Positions 50,115 through 61,641 of a stretch of 64,000 bases of DNA are shown here, piece by piece. The notes beneath the pieces are model-generated. The model saw nothing but the letters and a program-made list of their open reading frames with translations, was not told where the DNA came from and made no database searches. The stretch's first letter is position 1. Each line of letters begins with the position of its first letter. This DNA comes from Paenibacillus sp. CC-CFT747 (GTDB taxonomy: Bacteria; Bacillota; Bacilli; Paenibacillales; NBRC-103111): positions 1,638,001 through 1,702,000 of the forward strand of contig CP106741.1 of NCBI GenBank assembly GCA_030323305.1. The letters run 5' to 3'. The translations under genes and the position numbers were made by a program.

Positions 50115-50613
50115 GTGGAAACCCTATTTCAAGCGGAGGAAACCGCCCAATGGCTGAAGAGCTTCGGCGTATGGGCGATTCTGGCCAGCCTGCTCCTTAG
50201 TGTGGGAATCAGCCTGACGGCGGTGATTCCTTCTTTTTCTGTCCGCGGCCAATGCCCTCGTGTTCGGCCTTCCGCTTGGCTTTGCCGTCTCGCTGGCAGG
50301 GGAAGCGCTCGGCGCGTATGTCTCCTACTGGCTGTACCGGAAGGGCATCCGGGCCCTTCGCCGCACCGACTCTCTCGACGGCCGATGGAGCCGGGCTTTT
50401 GCGGAAGCCTCTCCTGTCCGGCAGTTTTGGCTGCTGCTGGCGGCCCGGGTCGCACCCTTCCTGCCCTCCGGCCTCATCACCTTCGCCGCTGCGTGGACGC
50501 GGATGAACGTGACGGGCTTCATGCTGGCCACCGTAGCCGGAAAGGCCCCTTCGGTGGCCGCGGAAATTTGGGCCGGGCACGGCTTGTTTGCCGTCCTGCG
50601 GGGATGGCTCTGA
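50115..50613 (+). CDS. TVP38/TMEM64 (SNARE-associated, DedA-like) membrane protein (one frameshift)
   Basis: About 166 residues from GTG with GGAGGATTAG upstream. LASLLLSVGISLTAVIPSFF, then ANALVFGLPLGFAVSLAGEA and LGAYVSYWLYRKG are the conserved VTT segment. FWLLLAARVAPFLPSGLITF carries the family's re-entrant loop Arg and Pro. Break near 50240. Family members are linked to lipid scrambling or undecaprenyl-phosphate recycling. A PAP2 gene lies 70 bases upstream in the same direction, so both probably serve lipid-carrier metabolism. A GGAGTCC/GGGACTCC hairpin lies between them. Confidence 0.85.
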
Positions 50614-50618
50614 CTAGC

Positions 50619-53343
50619 CTAGCGGCCAGGCAGCTCGGCCGGCGGCGGGGACGCGTCGTGACGAACCGTCACGGCTGCCGTTCCGCTTGCGGTGTTGCCG
50701 GCCAAGTCCGCTGCCTTGTATTCGATCGTATACACCCGCCCCGTTCCTTCTCCGTTCCGTACCGCCCGCAAGAGGAATTCCCGGTCGTCGGTTCCGAAGT
50801 CCGCTTCCCGGATATCTTCCTCCGGTATCCCTCCCTCCGCTTCGCTGCTCGTGATCGAAACGAGCGTGACGGAAGCCACTCCCGAGACGCCATCCGCCGC
50901 ATCGACGGCAGCGCGGACCGGCACCCACTTGCCGTTAGGCGGCCACAGCCCGGCCGGATCGGGCTCTATGGTGAGGCTGGGGGCGGTTTTATCTATCCGG
51001 AGCGTCAGGCTCCTCGTCTCTTCGAGTTGGCCCGCCCGGTCCATACTCCGGTAGTCCAGCCCATTTACTCCCTCCGTGGTTACGGCAAAAGGACCTCGGT
51101 AAGCCTTCCACTCCCCGCCGTTCAGCCGGTACTCCGTACGGGCTACTCCGGAAAGATTATCCAGGGCGGACAGCGTGACCGTGACGTCCGAGGTATACCA
51201 GCCGTTCGTCCCGTTCGGTTCCCTCGGCTCCGTTACGGCCTCGGTGACCGGCTTCTTCTCATCCATGCTCCCATAAAGCCTGCGAATGTCCGCATCGTTC
51301 AACGCGTACCGGTACATCCGCAGCTCATCCATGGAGCCCAGCCAGTCCCGGTTGGCGGCGGTTCCTTTATCGTAGCCTAGAAGAGGAGGGGTGCTGCGGT
51401 TCGTAACATTCATGGAAGGCCCGTCGTACTGGACGGAGGTCGCCGCCCATTCGCCATTGACGTAGATTTTATTGACGGAGCCGTCCCGGACAAAAGTAAG
51501 GTGAGTCCAGACACCCGTCTTGACGAGTCCGCCTGCTGTCGCCACCCCCACTTCCTTCCCGGCCGGCATCCCGAACAGGTTCATGCGGACGGCCCCGTTC
51601 TTCTCCACGGCACACCACCACTGCGGGTATTTCCCGGCCAGCCCGTACCAATAAATAATGTGCCGCTGTTGTACGAGCGCTTCCGGGTTGACCCATACCG
51701 AGAACGTAAAGTTGTCCGCCTCCGGATGCAGGTCCTCCACGTTGGTCATCTGCACGTTAGCCCGGGCGCCGTTCAAGTACAGCGCGTTTCCGTCCAGCCC
51801 CGGACGCAGATCCGCGCCGCTGCTCATGAGCCCGGTATGCCCCTTCCCGCTCGTATCCGGAATCCCGTCCGCCTCCGTCTGATCGAAGGTCCAATGAAGC
51901 AGCAGCTCCGGCACCGGTCGGTTCCGCTCCAGATGAATGGTGTAGCTCCTGGTTCTCTCGCCCAGCCGCGCCTTGATGGCAATCGCCTCCGAACCGCCAA
52001 TCGTGATCGTCTTCGGCTTTCCAGCCTCCGCCGGCTCTCCATTTATGTCGATAGTGATGGCGTCGTTGGCCGTAACCGGGGTCAACGTCATTTGTTGGGT
52101 TCCGCTGTACAGGGCCAGCTGGTAGTCGGTGATATCCCCCGAAACTTAGGGGTCAAGCTGCCGTCGGAAAACTGAACGTCATCCAAGTCCGCCTCCGGCG
52201 TCTGGAACCAGGCGAAGTTAAACACCGCGAACATGATCTTGTCATAGGGCGTATATTCGCCGCCCTCGAAGAGTAGGGCCGCCTTCCCGTCCGGGAGCAC
52301 CGATAGCGAGGAATAGGCGGAAGGGCCCTTATAGACGGTTTTGGCCGTCGGCCAGGTTTGCGCGTCGTCATAGCTGACCCGCACCGTCATGTTTTCCCGG
52401 ACCATCGTGTCGGCCGGGTTGGAGAATAGCACGATGCGGCTGCTGGGATCGGCGGGCTCATACCGGATAAGGCTAGCTTCGCAGATCGGGTCGAGGAGGA
52501 CGGGATCATAGGAGATCGGGGACCAGGTCGCGCCTTGGTCCCGACTGGTCGATAGGCCGCGCCGCCTTATTTCCTGGTGGCTGGACAGCCGGTCGTTGCG
52601 CATCAGCGTGCCGTCCGACAGCTCCGCCACGGTCGGCTCTCCCAGGCCCGCCGGCAGCCTGCCGCTCTGGTACCAGGTCGCGCCATGATCGTCGCTCTGG
52701 ATATTACGGTCAATCGCCGGGATCACGAGCCGCCCTTTGGCCGGCCCCTGCTGAAGCTGGATGCCGACTCCCGGACCGGTTCCGTCCCATCGGGTTCCGG
52801 GGTCCTGAACCTCGCTGAAGCGGTTGACCGGTTCCGACCAGGTCGCCCCCTCGTCATCGCTGTAGACGCTACAGATCGTCCGGACCCCGCGGCTCGTGCC
52901 GTTCACAATGGCTCCGTATGTATCCGGACCGTAATTTTGAGTAACAAAAAGCCATATCCGGCCCGTGCTTTCATCCTGAACCGGCGTCGGGTTGCCGCAC
53001 GTGTCGGGACCCGCATCGCAAACGACATGCAGCGGCTGCCAGGTCCGGCCCTGGTCTAGACTGCGCTTGAGCACCAGGTCGATATCTCCGTTATCGGCCG
53101 CGCTGTTTTTTCGTCCCTCCGCAAAAGCCAGCACCGTCCCGGATTTCGTCGTCAGCAGGGAGGGAATCCGGAACGTATGATAGCCCTCCGTCCCCCTTGG
53201 AAGAGATCCATGTTTGTGAAATACGGCTCCTCTCCCTGCGCGGCCGCTGCCGCCGCTAAAGGCCCGCTGCCGATTGGCGCAAAGGAAATCGGGACCAGCA
53301 TAAAGGCAAGGAAGCATAGGAGGATCGCCTTTCTTCTCCACAT
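50619..53343 (-). CDS. Secreted multidomain sialidase, GH33 (two frameshifts)
   Basis: About 908 residues. Signal peptide MWRRKAILLCFLAFMLVPIS ending near GPLAAAAAAQG. The catalytic six-bladed propeller has the FRIP motif (EGYHTFRIPSLLTTKSG) and Asp boxes KRSLDQGRTW, YSDDEGATWS, QSDDHGATWY and TSRDQGATWS. After it come a cadherin-like sandwich (ERTRSYTIHLERN), a LamG-type domain (ADNFTFSVWVNPEALVQQRH) and an OmpL47-type Ig domain (TVTLSALDNLSGVARTEYRL). Shifts near 53195 and 52140. It should release sialic acid from extracellular glycoconjugates. Last gene of the sialic-acid operon. Confidence 0.9.
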
Positions 53344-53386
53344 CTCATTAAGCTCCTTTCCGTTTCCGTTATGAGGATTTGAGATC

Positions 53387-54403
53387 TCACTGACCGTCAA
53401 ACCGTGCCAGCACCAGCCGCTCGTAAGGCCGCTCCTCGCCGCATTCGTAAAGGCATAGGATCGTTCCGTCCGCCGCGACGGCGAGATCGGAATAGGCGGC
53501 AGGCCCCTTGTGAAGCTCCTTCAGCACGGTCCAGGTCCGGCCCCCGTCAGAGCTTCTTCGGACCGTCAGGTTCTCCCGCTTCGTGCCGGCCGGATTGGAG
53601 AAGAGCACGCCCCCGTTCCCGTCCTCAATCAGGCTGCCCTGGCAGACCGGCTCGATCAGCGCTTCGTCGAGAATCAGATCCGACCAGGTGAGCCCGCCGT
53701 CCCGGCTCCAGGAGACAGCGCGCCGATTCCTCCCGTGATAGCTGCGCAAGTTGAAATAAACCGAACCGTCGGGCAGCTCCGCGAGCGCACATTCATTCGT
53801 GTTTTCACCCGCGATGCCGCCGATCCGCCACGTCTCCCCGTGATCGTCACTGTAGATGACATGGGCCGTATACGGCCCCGACGTGCCGGTCTCGGGGTTC
53901 AAGACCGCATGGTTGCACGGCACGAGCAGGCGGCCGCTCTGCAGCTGGACCGCATGGCACGGACCGGCCGCATACCAGGTCCACCCCGGCCGCTTGACGT
54001 CGGCCGTAATGTCGCGAGGCTCCGACCACGTGAGGCCGTCATCGTCGCTTTTCATCACCAGGACATCCCGTGCGGCTTTTCCCGCCAGGATGTCCTTCTC
54101 ATGGCCATCCTCCGCGTTGCGGCAGAGCAGCAGCCAGATCGTTCCCGTTTCCCGGTCCTGGACCGGACACGGGTTCCCGATCGTATTCGCACCCTCATCG
54201 GCGATCACCCGTACCGGCTCCCAGGTCTCCCCATGGTCCAAGCTCCGCTTGAGCACGACATCGATATCGCCGGCATCCCCGGCCCCGTTCTTCCGGGCCT
54301 CGCAGAAAGCGAGCACCGTTCCCTCCTTCGTCACGAGCAGGGACGGAATGCGGTAAGTATGATAGCCGAGGTCTCCCGCGGCGAACAGAATTTGGTTGTC
54401 CAT
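53387..54403 (-). CDS. Intracellular sialidase, GH33
   Basis: Intact, 338 residues with no signal peptide. DLGYHTYRIPSLLVTKEGTV gives the RIP Arg, followed by FCEARKNGAGDAGDIDVVLK. Asp boxes are KRSLDHGETW, KSDDDGLTWS, YSDDHGETWR, WSRDGGLTWS and RSSDGGRTWT. The Tyr/Glu region is NECALAELPDGSVYFNLRSY. Sits 19 bases after the permease gene and before the secreted sialidase. A cytosolic copy implies that sialylated oligosaccharides, not just free sialic acid, are imported. Confidence 0.92.
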   Translation of the reverse strand: MDNQILFAAGDLGYHTYRIPSLLVTKEGTVLAFCEARKNGAGDAGDIDVVLKRSLDHGETWEPVRVIADEGANTIGNPCPVQDRETGTIWLLLCRNAEDGHEKDILAGKAARDVLVMKSDDDGLTWSEPRDITADVKRPGWTWYAAGPCHAVQLQSGRLLVPCNHAVLNPETGTSGPYTAHVIYSDDHGETWRIGGIAGENTNECALAELPDGSVYFNLRSYHGRNRRAVSWSRDGGLTWSDLILDEALIEPVCQGSLIEDGNGGVLFSNPAGTKRENLTVRRSSDGGRTWTVLKELHKGPAAYSDLAVAADGTILCLYECGEERPYERLVLARFDGQ

Positions 54404-54422
54404 CTTTCTTTCTCCTCTCCGG

Positions 54423-55306
54423 TCACCCTTTGATGGAACCGACCATCATGCCTTTGACGAAAAATTTTTGAATAAACGGATATACAAACAAGATCGGAAG
54501 CGTGCTGATGACGACAACGGCGGACTTTAAGGTCGCGGCCGGCGGGGATTCCGGATGTATTCCACCTGCGATTCATCCTGCAGAATACCCGACAGCAGAA
54601 TATTGCGCATCACCACCTGGATCGGCATCTTGCTCTGGTCGTTAATGTAGATGGAAGCCCCGAACCAGTCGTTCCAGTGGTGAACGGCATAGAAGAGGCC
54701 GATGGTGGCGATCGCCGGCATGGACAGCGGGATGATAATCTTCCACAGAATGACCGCCGGGGTGGCCCCGTCGATAATGCCCGATTCCTCCAGCTCCTCC
54801 GGCAGCGACAGAAAGAAATTCCGCATGATGAACAGGTTCCACGCACTGATCAAGCCGGGAATGACCAGCACCCACAGCGTGTTCTTTAAGCCCAGCTTGT
54901 CGATCAGCATGTAGGAGGGGATCAGCCCGCCGTGAAAGATCATCGTAAGAAAAATAAACAGCACGATCCCATTGCGGCCGGGCAGCGTTCTTCTCGCCAG
55001 CCCGTATGCGAGGGTCGCCGTGAACAGGAGGTTGAGAAACGTCCCCACGGTGACCCGAAACAGCGTGACCTTATAGGCGTTGTAAATGATCATGCCGCGC
55101 TTCAGCAGCATCTCGTAGGCTCCGAAATCGATTTTATGGGGGATGAGGATGAACGCCCCTCTTCTCATCGATTCTTCGGCGCTTATGAAGGAGGTGGACA
55201 GCACCGCCAGAAAGGGAACCAGAAACAGCAGGGACAAGACGGCCAGGATCACGATATTGAACGCGTCGAAGACACGCTCGGATGCGGTTGGTTTAATGGC
55301 ACTCAT
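54423..55306 (-). CDS. Carbohydrate ABC permease, LplC/YtcP type (one frameshift)
   Basis: About 294 residues. FDAFNIVILAVLSLLFLVPF is helix 1; the EAA loop is EESGIIDGATPAVILWKIII. The break near 54545 is repaired to AATLKSAVVVISTLPILFVY and FFVKGMMVGSIKG, the family ending, with TGA at 54423-54425. Pairs with the permease at 55319. No ATPase in the locus; a shared MsmX-type ATPase is expected. Confidence 0.9.
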
Positions 55307-55318
55307 CGACCCGTCCTC

Positions 55319-56287
55319 CTACCAGATTCCCGTATGGTTCATTTTTTTGGCGATATAGTTGGAGCCCAGAATCAGCAGCATAGCGATAATATTTTTGAAC
55401 AAGCCGACCGCCGTGGCGAAGGAATAATTGAGCTTCGTCAGCCCTTCCCGGTACACATAGGTGTCGATAATGTCCGCCACCTCGTAAACCGATGGGGAAT
55501 AGAGCAGCAGCACCTGCTCGAAGCCGGCGTTCAGCAGGCCTCCGATGGAGAGAATAAGCAGGATCACGATAACCGGGGCAATACCCGGCAGGGTAATATG
55601 CCAAGCCTGCCGCAGGCGGCTCGCCCCATCCATTCTCGCCGCTTCATACAGCCCGGGGTCGATCCCCGTCATGGCCGCCAAATACAGAATGCTTCCCCAT
55701 CCGATGGACTGCCACACATGGGCTATCACCAGAATGCTTCGGAAATAGCCAGGCGAGCCCAGAAAATGGACCGGTTCCCCGCCAAAGAACACCACCGCCG
55801 CATTAATCAAGCCCCCGTCGGTGGACAAAATCATCATGGCCAAGCCGGCCACCACGACGGTAGAGATGAAATGAGGCAGATACGAAATCGTCTGAACGAC
55901 CCGTTTGTACACGGCCGATCTCAACTCATTAAGCAAGAGCGCCAGCAGCAGCGAGGCCGGAAAGCCGAAAAACAGCTTATAGCAGCTGAGCAGCAACGTA
56001 TTGCGCATCACATTCCAAAAATAATACGAATGAATGAATTTGCTGAAATGCTTAAACCCTACCCAGCCGCTCGTGAAAATCGCATCGACTCCCTCGAACG
56101 GGGAGATGTCCTTAAACGCGATGATGACGCCGAACATGGGGATATAGTCAAAGATCACAAAATAAAGGATGCCGGGCAGAATCAAGTAATAATAAAACCG
56201 GTGGACCTTAACGGCCGTCCACAGCCGCCGCCCGGTCGCGAGCCGGCTGCCCGGGGATTCGGAAACCGCCGTATTCATCGATGCCAA
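55319..56287 (-). CDS. Carbohydrate ABC permease, LplB/YteP type
   Basis: Intact, 322 residues. YYYLILPGILYFVIFDYIPM, WVGFKHFSKFIHSYYFWNVM and TISYLPHFISTVVVAGLAMM are LplB landmarks. EAA loop: YEAARMDGASRLRQAWHITL; end: LYSPSVYEVADIIDTYVYRE. Start is TTG 56287 (GGAGGAGCGCAC upstream) or ATG 56278. Membrane half of the predicted sialoside importer. Confidence 0.92.
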   Translation of the reverse strand: MASMNTAVSESPGSRLATGRRLWTAVKVHRFYYYLILPGILYFVIFDYIPMFGVIIAFKDISPFEGVDAIFTSGWVGFKHFSKFIHSYYFWNVMRNTLLLSCYKLFFGFPASLLLALLLNELRSAVYKRVVQTISYLPHFISTVVVAGLAMMILSTDGGLINAAVVFFGGEPVHFLGSPGYFRSILVIAHVWQSIGWGSILYLAAMTGIDPGLYEAARMDGASRLRQAWHITLPGIAPVIVILLILSIGGLLNAGFEQVLLLYSPSVYEVADIIDTYVYREGLTKLNYSFATAVGLFKNIIAMLLILGSNYIAKKMNHTGIW

Positions 56288-56372
56288 GTGCGCTCCTCCT
56301 TCTTCCCGCTTGTATGGCAGCCCGGACGGGAAAACCCCGCCCAGAGCCGCCGTGGACCGGATCTCCCGCCGC

Positions 56373-57909
56373 CTACTTCTTCTTCTCGTTATACTGGCGC
56401 GTGTATTCCGCGATCCATTTATCGAGCCCCGCCTTATACAGCTGATCGATGTATTTATCGAAATCGGAAAGGGGTCTAGCGCCCGTCACGAACTTGACCA
56501 GCTCCTCGCTGCGCAGACGGTTGATGTCCCCAAGCGTCGGGATGTTCTCGTCGAGCTTCTGCTTGTCGTAGAGGATGTTCGCATCGACCGGCATTTTGGC
56601 GACGCTAGTATTCAGCGCTTCCTTGGTCAAATAATCGGCATGCATCTTCTTGACCGGGTCCTTGAACGCATACTTAAGCTCGGTAGCCGTCCCCAGGGAG
56701 ACCATAAATTCACCCGCATACTCGATGTCCTTGCTCTTCAGCTCCACGTCGAACTTGCTGTCCCCGATATAGCCCCAGTTCGTACCGAAGGCCGCCGTCA
56801 GGTGATTGGTTGGAATGTCCTGGTACTGGTAGTTGATAAACTTCATCACGGCTTCCGGATGTTTGGCCTTCTTCGTGATGACCATGGAGGCGGTGTTTCC
56901 GGCTGTCGCCGTCATCAGCTTGCCTTTCGGACCCTGAATGCCTCGGATGATTTCATAATTGGCGTCCGCCGGCAAATTCGGCTTAATCTGCGGGAACAAG
57001 AGCGTGATGCGTGAGTACCACATGGAGGACATGCCGACCCGGTTCGTCTTCAGCAGCTCCGTCGGATCGAATTTGCTGAACGATTCTTTGTAGAGGTAGC
57101 CCTTCTGGTACCAGTCCGCCAGCTTCGCGACATAGTCCTTGAATCCCGGAGCCAGCTCCGGCGGCTTCATCTTCTTATCCGCCGGGTCGATCCAGTTGCT
57201 GTTGCCATACTCCGTGAAGCCCCCATCAGGGCGTTCTTGATGCCGTTCAGGTCCGTCATCATCGGAATCGTGTCGTCCTTGCCGTTTCCGTCCGGGTCCT
57301 TCTCTTTAAACGCTTTCAAAACGGCTTCCAGTTCATCCAGCGTTTGCGGCATCTTCAGGTTCAGCTTCTGTAGCCAGTCCGTCCGGACCCAGATCGGGTA
57401 GTGAACCGCCGGCTCCCCCGCGGGATACCCCAGATTTTGCCGTCCTTATCCTTCATGTACTCCCATGCTTTGTCATTCCAGGCCTTCTTGATGTCCTGCC
57501 CGTATTTGTCGAGCAGGTCGTTAAGGGGGATAATGGCTCCTTTCGGTGCGAGGTCGTCCCAGTTCGCCTGGAAGGTATCCACTTCATCGCTCGAGCTTCC
57601 CAGGAGCAGGTTCAGTTTCTGAGAGGCAGCGTCCCCTCCTTGGGGCGGCACAATGGCGGCCGGCTCGATGCCGAGCTTGTCGACATACATCTTCTTCATT
57701 TCTTCCAGCTTCGCGGGTACGCTGCCTTCCGGCTTCTGGTTCAGCTGCCCCGTGTTCTGATAAATGTAGATTTTCGGAATGGTCTTCGCCTTTCCCGCTT
57801 CCCCCGCCGCCTTGTCTCCCTCTTGGGTCCCGCTATTGCCTGAGCATGCCGCCAGCAGGCTTGCGCTCATGACAACCGTGACCGAAGCATTGACAACCTT
57901 TCTGTTCAT
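56373..57909 (-). CDS. Extracellular sugar-binding lipoprotein, LplA type (two frameshifts)
   Basis: About 513 residues. Signal peptide MNRKVVNASVTVVMSASLLA with lipobox LAAC. WVRTDWLQKLNLKMPQTLDE and KEKDPDGNGKDDTIPMMTDL are the LplA-family core, and KKAKHPEAVMKFINYQYQDI follows. Shifts near 57415 and 57222. ATG follows GAGGGAGGAAACGCG. Binds the transported glycan outside the membrane; by context a sialylated oligosaccharide. A cre-like box lies 69-81 bases upstream. Confidence 0.9.
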
Positions 57910-57977
57910 CGCGTTTCCTCCCTCTGCTTGTAAATCCCAAGGTCCCTGCCTTGTTCGGAACCCATCATAACAAGACG

Positions 57978-57990
57978 TGAAAGCGTTTCA
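57978..57990 (-). promoter_or_regulatory. Cre-like (CcpA) box before the sialoside transporter operon
   Basis: TGAAAGCGTTTCA, palindromic around CG, one T shorter than the Bacillus consensus TGAAARCGYTTTCA. The missing T may itself be an indel. Confidence 0.5.
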
Positions 57991-58056
57991 AATCATAACA
58001 TTTCTACCTTTGTATGAGGATTTTGACATGTCAAAAGGTTATCATGCCTTTCCACG

Positions 58057-60431
58057 TCAGCTGCCATACAGCCTCTTGAACTCGCCGGGTGTCAGCCCAA
58101 CCTCTTCCTTAAAGACCTTGATGAAATAGTACGAATGGCTGTATCCGACCTCTTTGCCCGCTTCGCCGATTTTCATGCTGCTCTGCAGCAGCAGCTCCTT
58201 GCTTTTCTCAATGCGGACCTTCTTCAAATAATCCACGAAAGGCTCTCCCTTGATTTGCTTGAACAGCCGGCTGATGTAAGCCGGATTCAGGTTGACCTGC
58301 TCCGCAACCGAGCTTAGGGACAGGGGCTGGCTGTAGTCCCGCTCGAGAATCTCGATCACTCGCGTGATATGCTGGTTTCCTTTGGCGTTCCACTCCCCTT
58401 CGAGGTAAGCCGCCGTGAGCCGGATGAGCTGATGGAACCAGCGGACTATCTGGGAAAGGGACTCCTGGTCCAGCAGCTCCTGGTACGGATTGGCCTCCTT
58501 CTGCCAAACGGTTCTCCAGTTGACCCCAAGCTGGTTCAAGGAATAGATGATGACGGTCAGCAGCTGCACAAAAACCGGTTGGATTTGCTTATAATGCAGA
58601 TTGTTTTTCTGTGCATTGATGTCGGAGACGAACTCGTCAAACGCTTGGATGGCCTCCTCCACCCGGGCCGTTTTGAGATACCCGAGCAGCTGCTCCTCTT
58701 TAAGCTTGGGATAATGAAATCGGCTCGTCTGATCGAACTGAATCTCCCCAAAGGACAGAACATCGCCGCTGCCGTACAGAATGCGGTACTTGAGAGTCTC
58801 GAGGGCCTCTTCATACGACTGGGGCAGCTCCTTCACCGTGGCGCAGGCACTGCCGATTCCGATCGAATAGGAGTGGTTCAGCTCCCCGTTGATTTGTTTG
58901 AGCAGCTGCCGCGCGAGCGTCAAGACCTGCTCCTCATCCATTCCCCGCCGGGCCAGGACAAGGGCAAGCAGATTCTCCTCCGCCTCCACGACATAATAGG
59001 GCGTGCTCAGCACCGGATTTCGGCTCAGAAGATCCTGGACTTGCAGCTTAAGCAAATCCTCCGTCAGGTTCGCGTCCTCCTCCCGCGCCGTGCTCCGCTC
59101 GCCTTGAGCATCCACCGAGAGCGCCATCACCACCAGATCCCGGGTATCGATCCCCAGATGGAGATAATGGATTTTGGCCTCGATCTCCTCCAGGCTCATG
59201 TGATGCCGACGCAGAAGGACCGCCTTGAATTGCTCGCGCTGGATGGGCATGCTCTCTTCCAATTTTCCCTTGTAATAATCGCGCTCATGCAGGGCCGATC
59301 TCATATAATGGCCGATGGTGCCGAATTCGTCCCCGTCTTCCGCGCGGTGTCCGGCCTCCCATCCGATCAAGGCTTTCAGTCGGGTGACCGGCTTGTATAA
59401 CCGCAGGGAGGACAGATAAGCCAGAACGACGGAGAGAACCACGAGGAGCAGAGCGGAAAGAACAATGGTTTGCTTGATGGAGGTGGTGCCTTTGGCGAGG
59501 GCCTTCATATCCGACACGCTGACGAAGGTCCAGCTCAGCAAAGAAGAAGCGGAATAGCAAACCAGCTTCTGCTCGTCCTGAATCCGGTCCGTGAAGAAAC
59601 CGGCATGACCGGCGATCTCTTGCTTATCCGGTAAAATCCGGTTAACCGGCTGATGCAGGTAAGCCGGATTGCTGTGAAACAGGAGGCTTCCTTCCCGGGA
59701 AACCACATAGATCTCATCCGTACGGGCCAATTTGTTAATAATCTTCTCGTAAATGGCCGAGGCGTTGAGGTTGATGATTAAAGCGTTATCCCCTTTGCCG
59801 GTTTTGTAGATCACCGAAAGCAGGTGCTTATCCGGACCACGGCGCTGCTTGGCGATCCGGGTATCCATCAGGGTGGCGATTTCCGCACTTTTCTTCCCCG
59901 CTTCGTACCAGCCCAGGTCATAGAAAGCCCCGAACGGAAACTGCAGGTTGGATCCGTCATTCTCGGACGTAAGAACAAGCTGCTTGCCCGCGTCATAAAA
60001 ATACACCGAGTCCACAAACTCGTTGGACATCCGGAACATGTTGATCGTGTCGAGGAATTCTTCTTGGCCTCCAGGTAAGCATAGAGCGAGGACAAATTTT
60101 CCGGCGAGATCTCTCCCTGAAGCTCCTCATAATAGCTTCCTCCCGGAAAACGCTCGAAATTTTGAAACGACCGGTTCAGGGCAAGCTGGTTGGAGTTGTC
60201 CTTGATCCGGTTCAAAACCATTTCGATCGCGTTAATCGTCTGGTTTAAGTATTGGAGCTTGTTCGTTCCCGTTTCCTCACGGAAAGATTGGGAAACCTTG
60301 TAATAGGCAATACAGTTGGAGATCAGGCCCGGAATGATGGCAATAAGGGCCGTGGTCATGATCAACTTCATAAAAAAACCGTTTTGGAGCACCCGTCTCA
60401 GAAAAGCAGCGGTAGGGCTCGGTTTAAGCAT
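58057..60431 (-). CDS. Membrane-bound AraC-type regulator with external Cache-like sensor (one frameshift)
   Basis: About 791 residues. Helix 1 (LIMTTALIAIIPGLISNCIA), an extracellular ~270-residue Cache-like region, helix 2 (TIVLSALLLVVLSVVLAYLS), a HAMP-like stretch and a long cytosolic linker. The C-terminal double helix-turn-helix is SLSSVAEQVNLNPAYISRLF and KIGEAGKEVGYSHSYYFIKV, ending LTPGEFKRLYGS. The frame breaks near 60060. This is the YtdP/YesS-like one-component design, joining sensor and DNA-binding parts. It probably activates the transporter-sialidase operon that follows 148 bases downstream. Confidence 0.88.
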
Positions 60432-60648
60432 GTCTGGATATCCCTCCTTTCGCTATCCCGCCGGCGGTCGATCCGCCCCACTCATTAGGAACGATACGAA
60501 TGCATCCGATCCCTGCCGGAATGAAGGACAGCGCTTTCATAAATCGGTAACCTTGAACCACGGCCTCAAGCGGATGAGGACCGGGAATTGTTTCATGAGA
60601 AACATTTCCCGGCCGTCTATCTTCTCCCTGAGCGAAAGGTGCCGCGGC

Positions 60649-61598
60649 TCATAAAGCCGCCGCCTCCCGATTCGGCTCATACCGGTGACGGCGCAGCACG
60701 TCACTCGCCTCATAGAATGCTTCGAGTTGCTTCCGCTCTTCGGCTGTAAAGGATTTCAAGGGCCCTCTAACGGCAGGGGCGGCTATGACCCCTTGCAGAT
60801 ACAGCATATATTTCTCGTAGGGAATCACGTCGTACCGGAGCATGTGGGCAATGACGCCGTTCGCTTCCGCCTGCCTTTCCTGCAGAGCCGCCATCACCGG
60901 GCGCTCCTCCGACGAGACGGTTTCATACATGGAGGTGAACAGGTTAGGCATCATGTTGAAGGTGCTGCCGATGGCACCGTCGGAACCGGCATACGCGCCC
61001 CCGAGGTACACCTCGTCATGGCCGTTGTAGAGGAGGAAGGACTTCCCGCATCTCGCCCGGATCTGCTGCATCTCGAACAAATTAAGGGAAGTAAATTTAA
61101 CGCCGAGGCACCGGGGATGGCGGCTCAGCTGCTCGTAGAAATCCAGGGACAGGCTAACCCCCGTCGCTCCCGGGTAATGGTAGACGAGCATGGGCAGCGA
61201 TACGGCTTCCATGACGGCTTCGTAATGCTCCCGGATCTCGTTCACCGATACCTTGTAATAGAACGGCACCACCGCCGAAACCGCGTCCACGCCTTGGCCT
61301 TCGGCATGCTTGGCGAGCCGGATGGTTTCCCTCGTGCCGATGCAGCCTACGTGCGAAATAATCGTCACCCGTCCCTCCGCCGCCCCGACGACCGTTTCCA
61401 GCACCCGGCACCGCTCTTCGCTCGTCAGAAGAAACCCTTCCCCCGTGCTTCCTCCCACATAGAATCCTTTGATGCCCTGCCGGATTTGGTGCTCCACCAG
61501 ACGGGCCAAGGAATCATGGTCAATGTCTCCCCCGGATGCATCGGGGTTACCAATGCCGTGAAGATGCCGCGAAATGCGGCCAGCTTGTCATTTGTCAT
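60649..61598 (-). CDS. nanA: N-acetylneuraminate lyase (NanA; one frameshift)
   Basis: About 316 residues. Start MTNDKLAAFRGIFTALVTPM. The break near 61525 restores DIDHDSLARLVEHQIRQGI. GFYVGGSTGEGFLLTSEER is the carboxylate-binding STGE loop with the NanA-type continuation. LVYHYPGATGVSL has the catalytic Tyr, and CLGVKFTS the Schiff-base Lys. Cleaves sialic acid to pyruvate and N-acetylmannosamine in the cytosol. nanE, nanK and nagAB are not in the window. Gene reads away from the AraC regulator at 61751 across a shared 152-base promoter region. Confidence 0.9.
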
Positions 61599-61641
61599 GC
61601 CTCTCATCCTCTCCGCCGCTCTCCGCGGTATTTATACCCGA

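Noticed and set aside
54932..56479. 515-codon open frame on the plus strand across the sialoside transporter genes
   Set aside because: Antisense shadow of two permeases and the binding protein; His/Gln/Arg-rich with no domain, helix or ribosome site.
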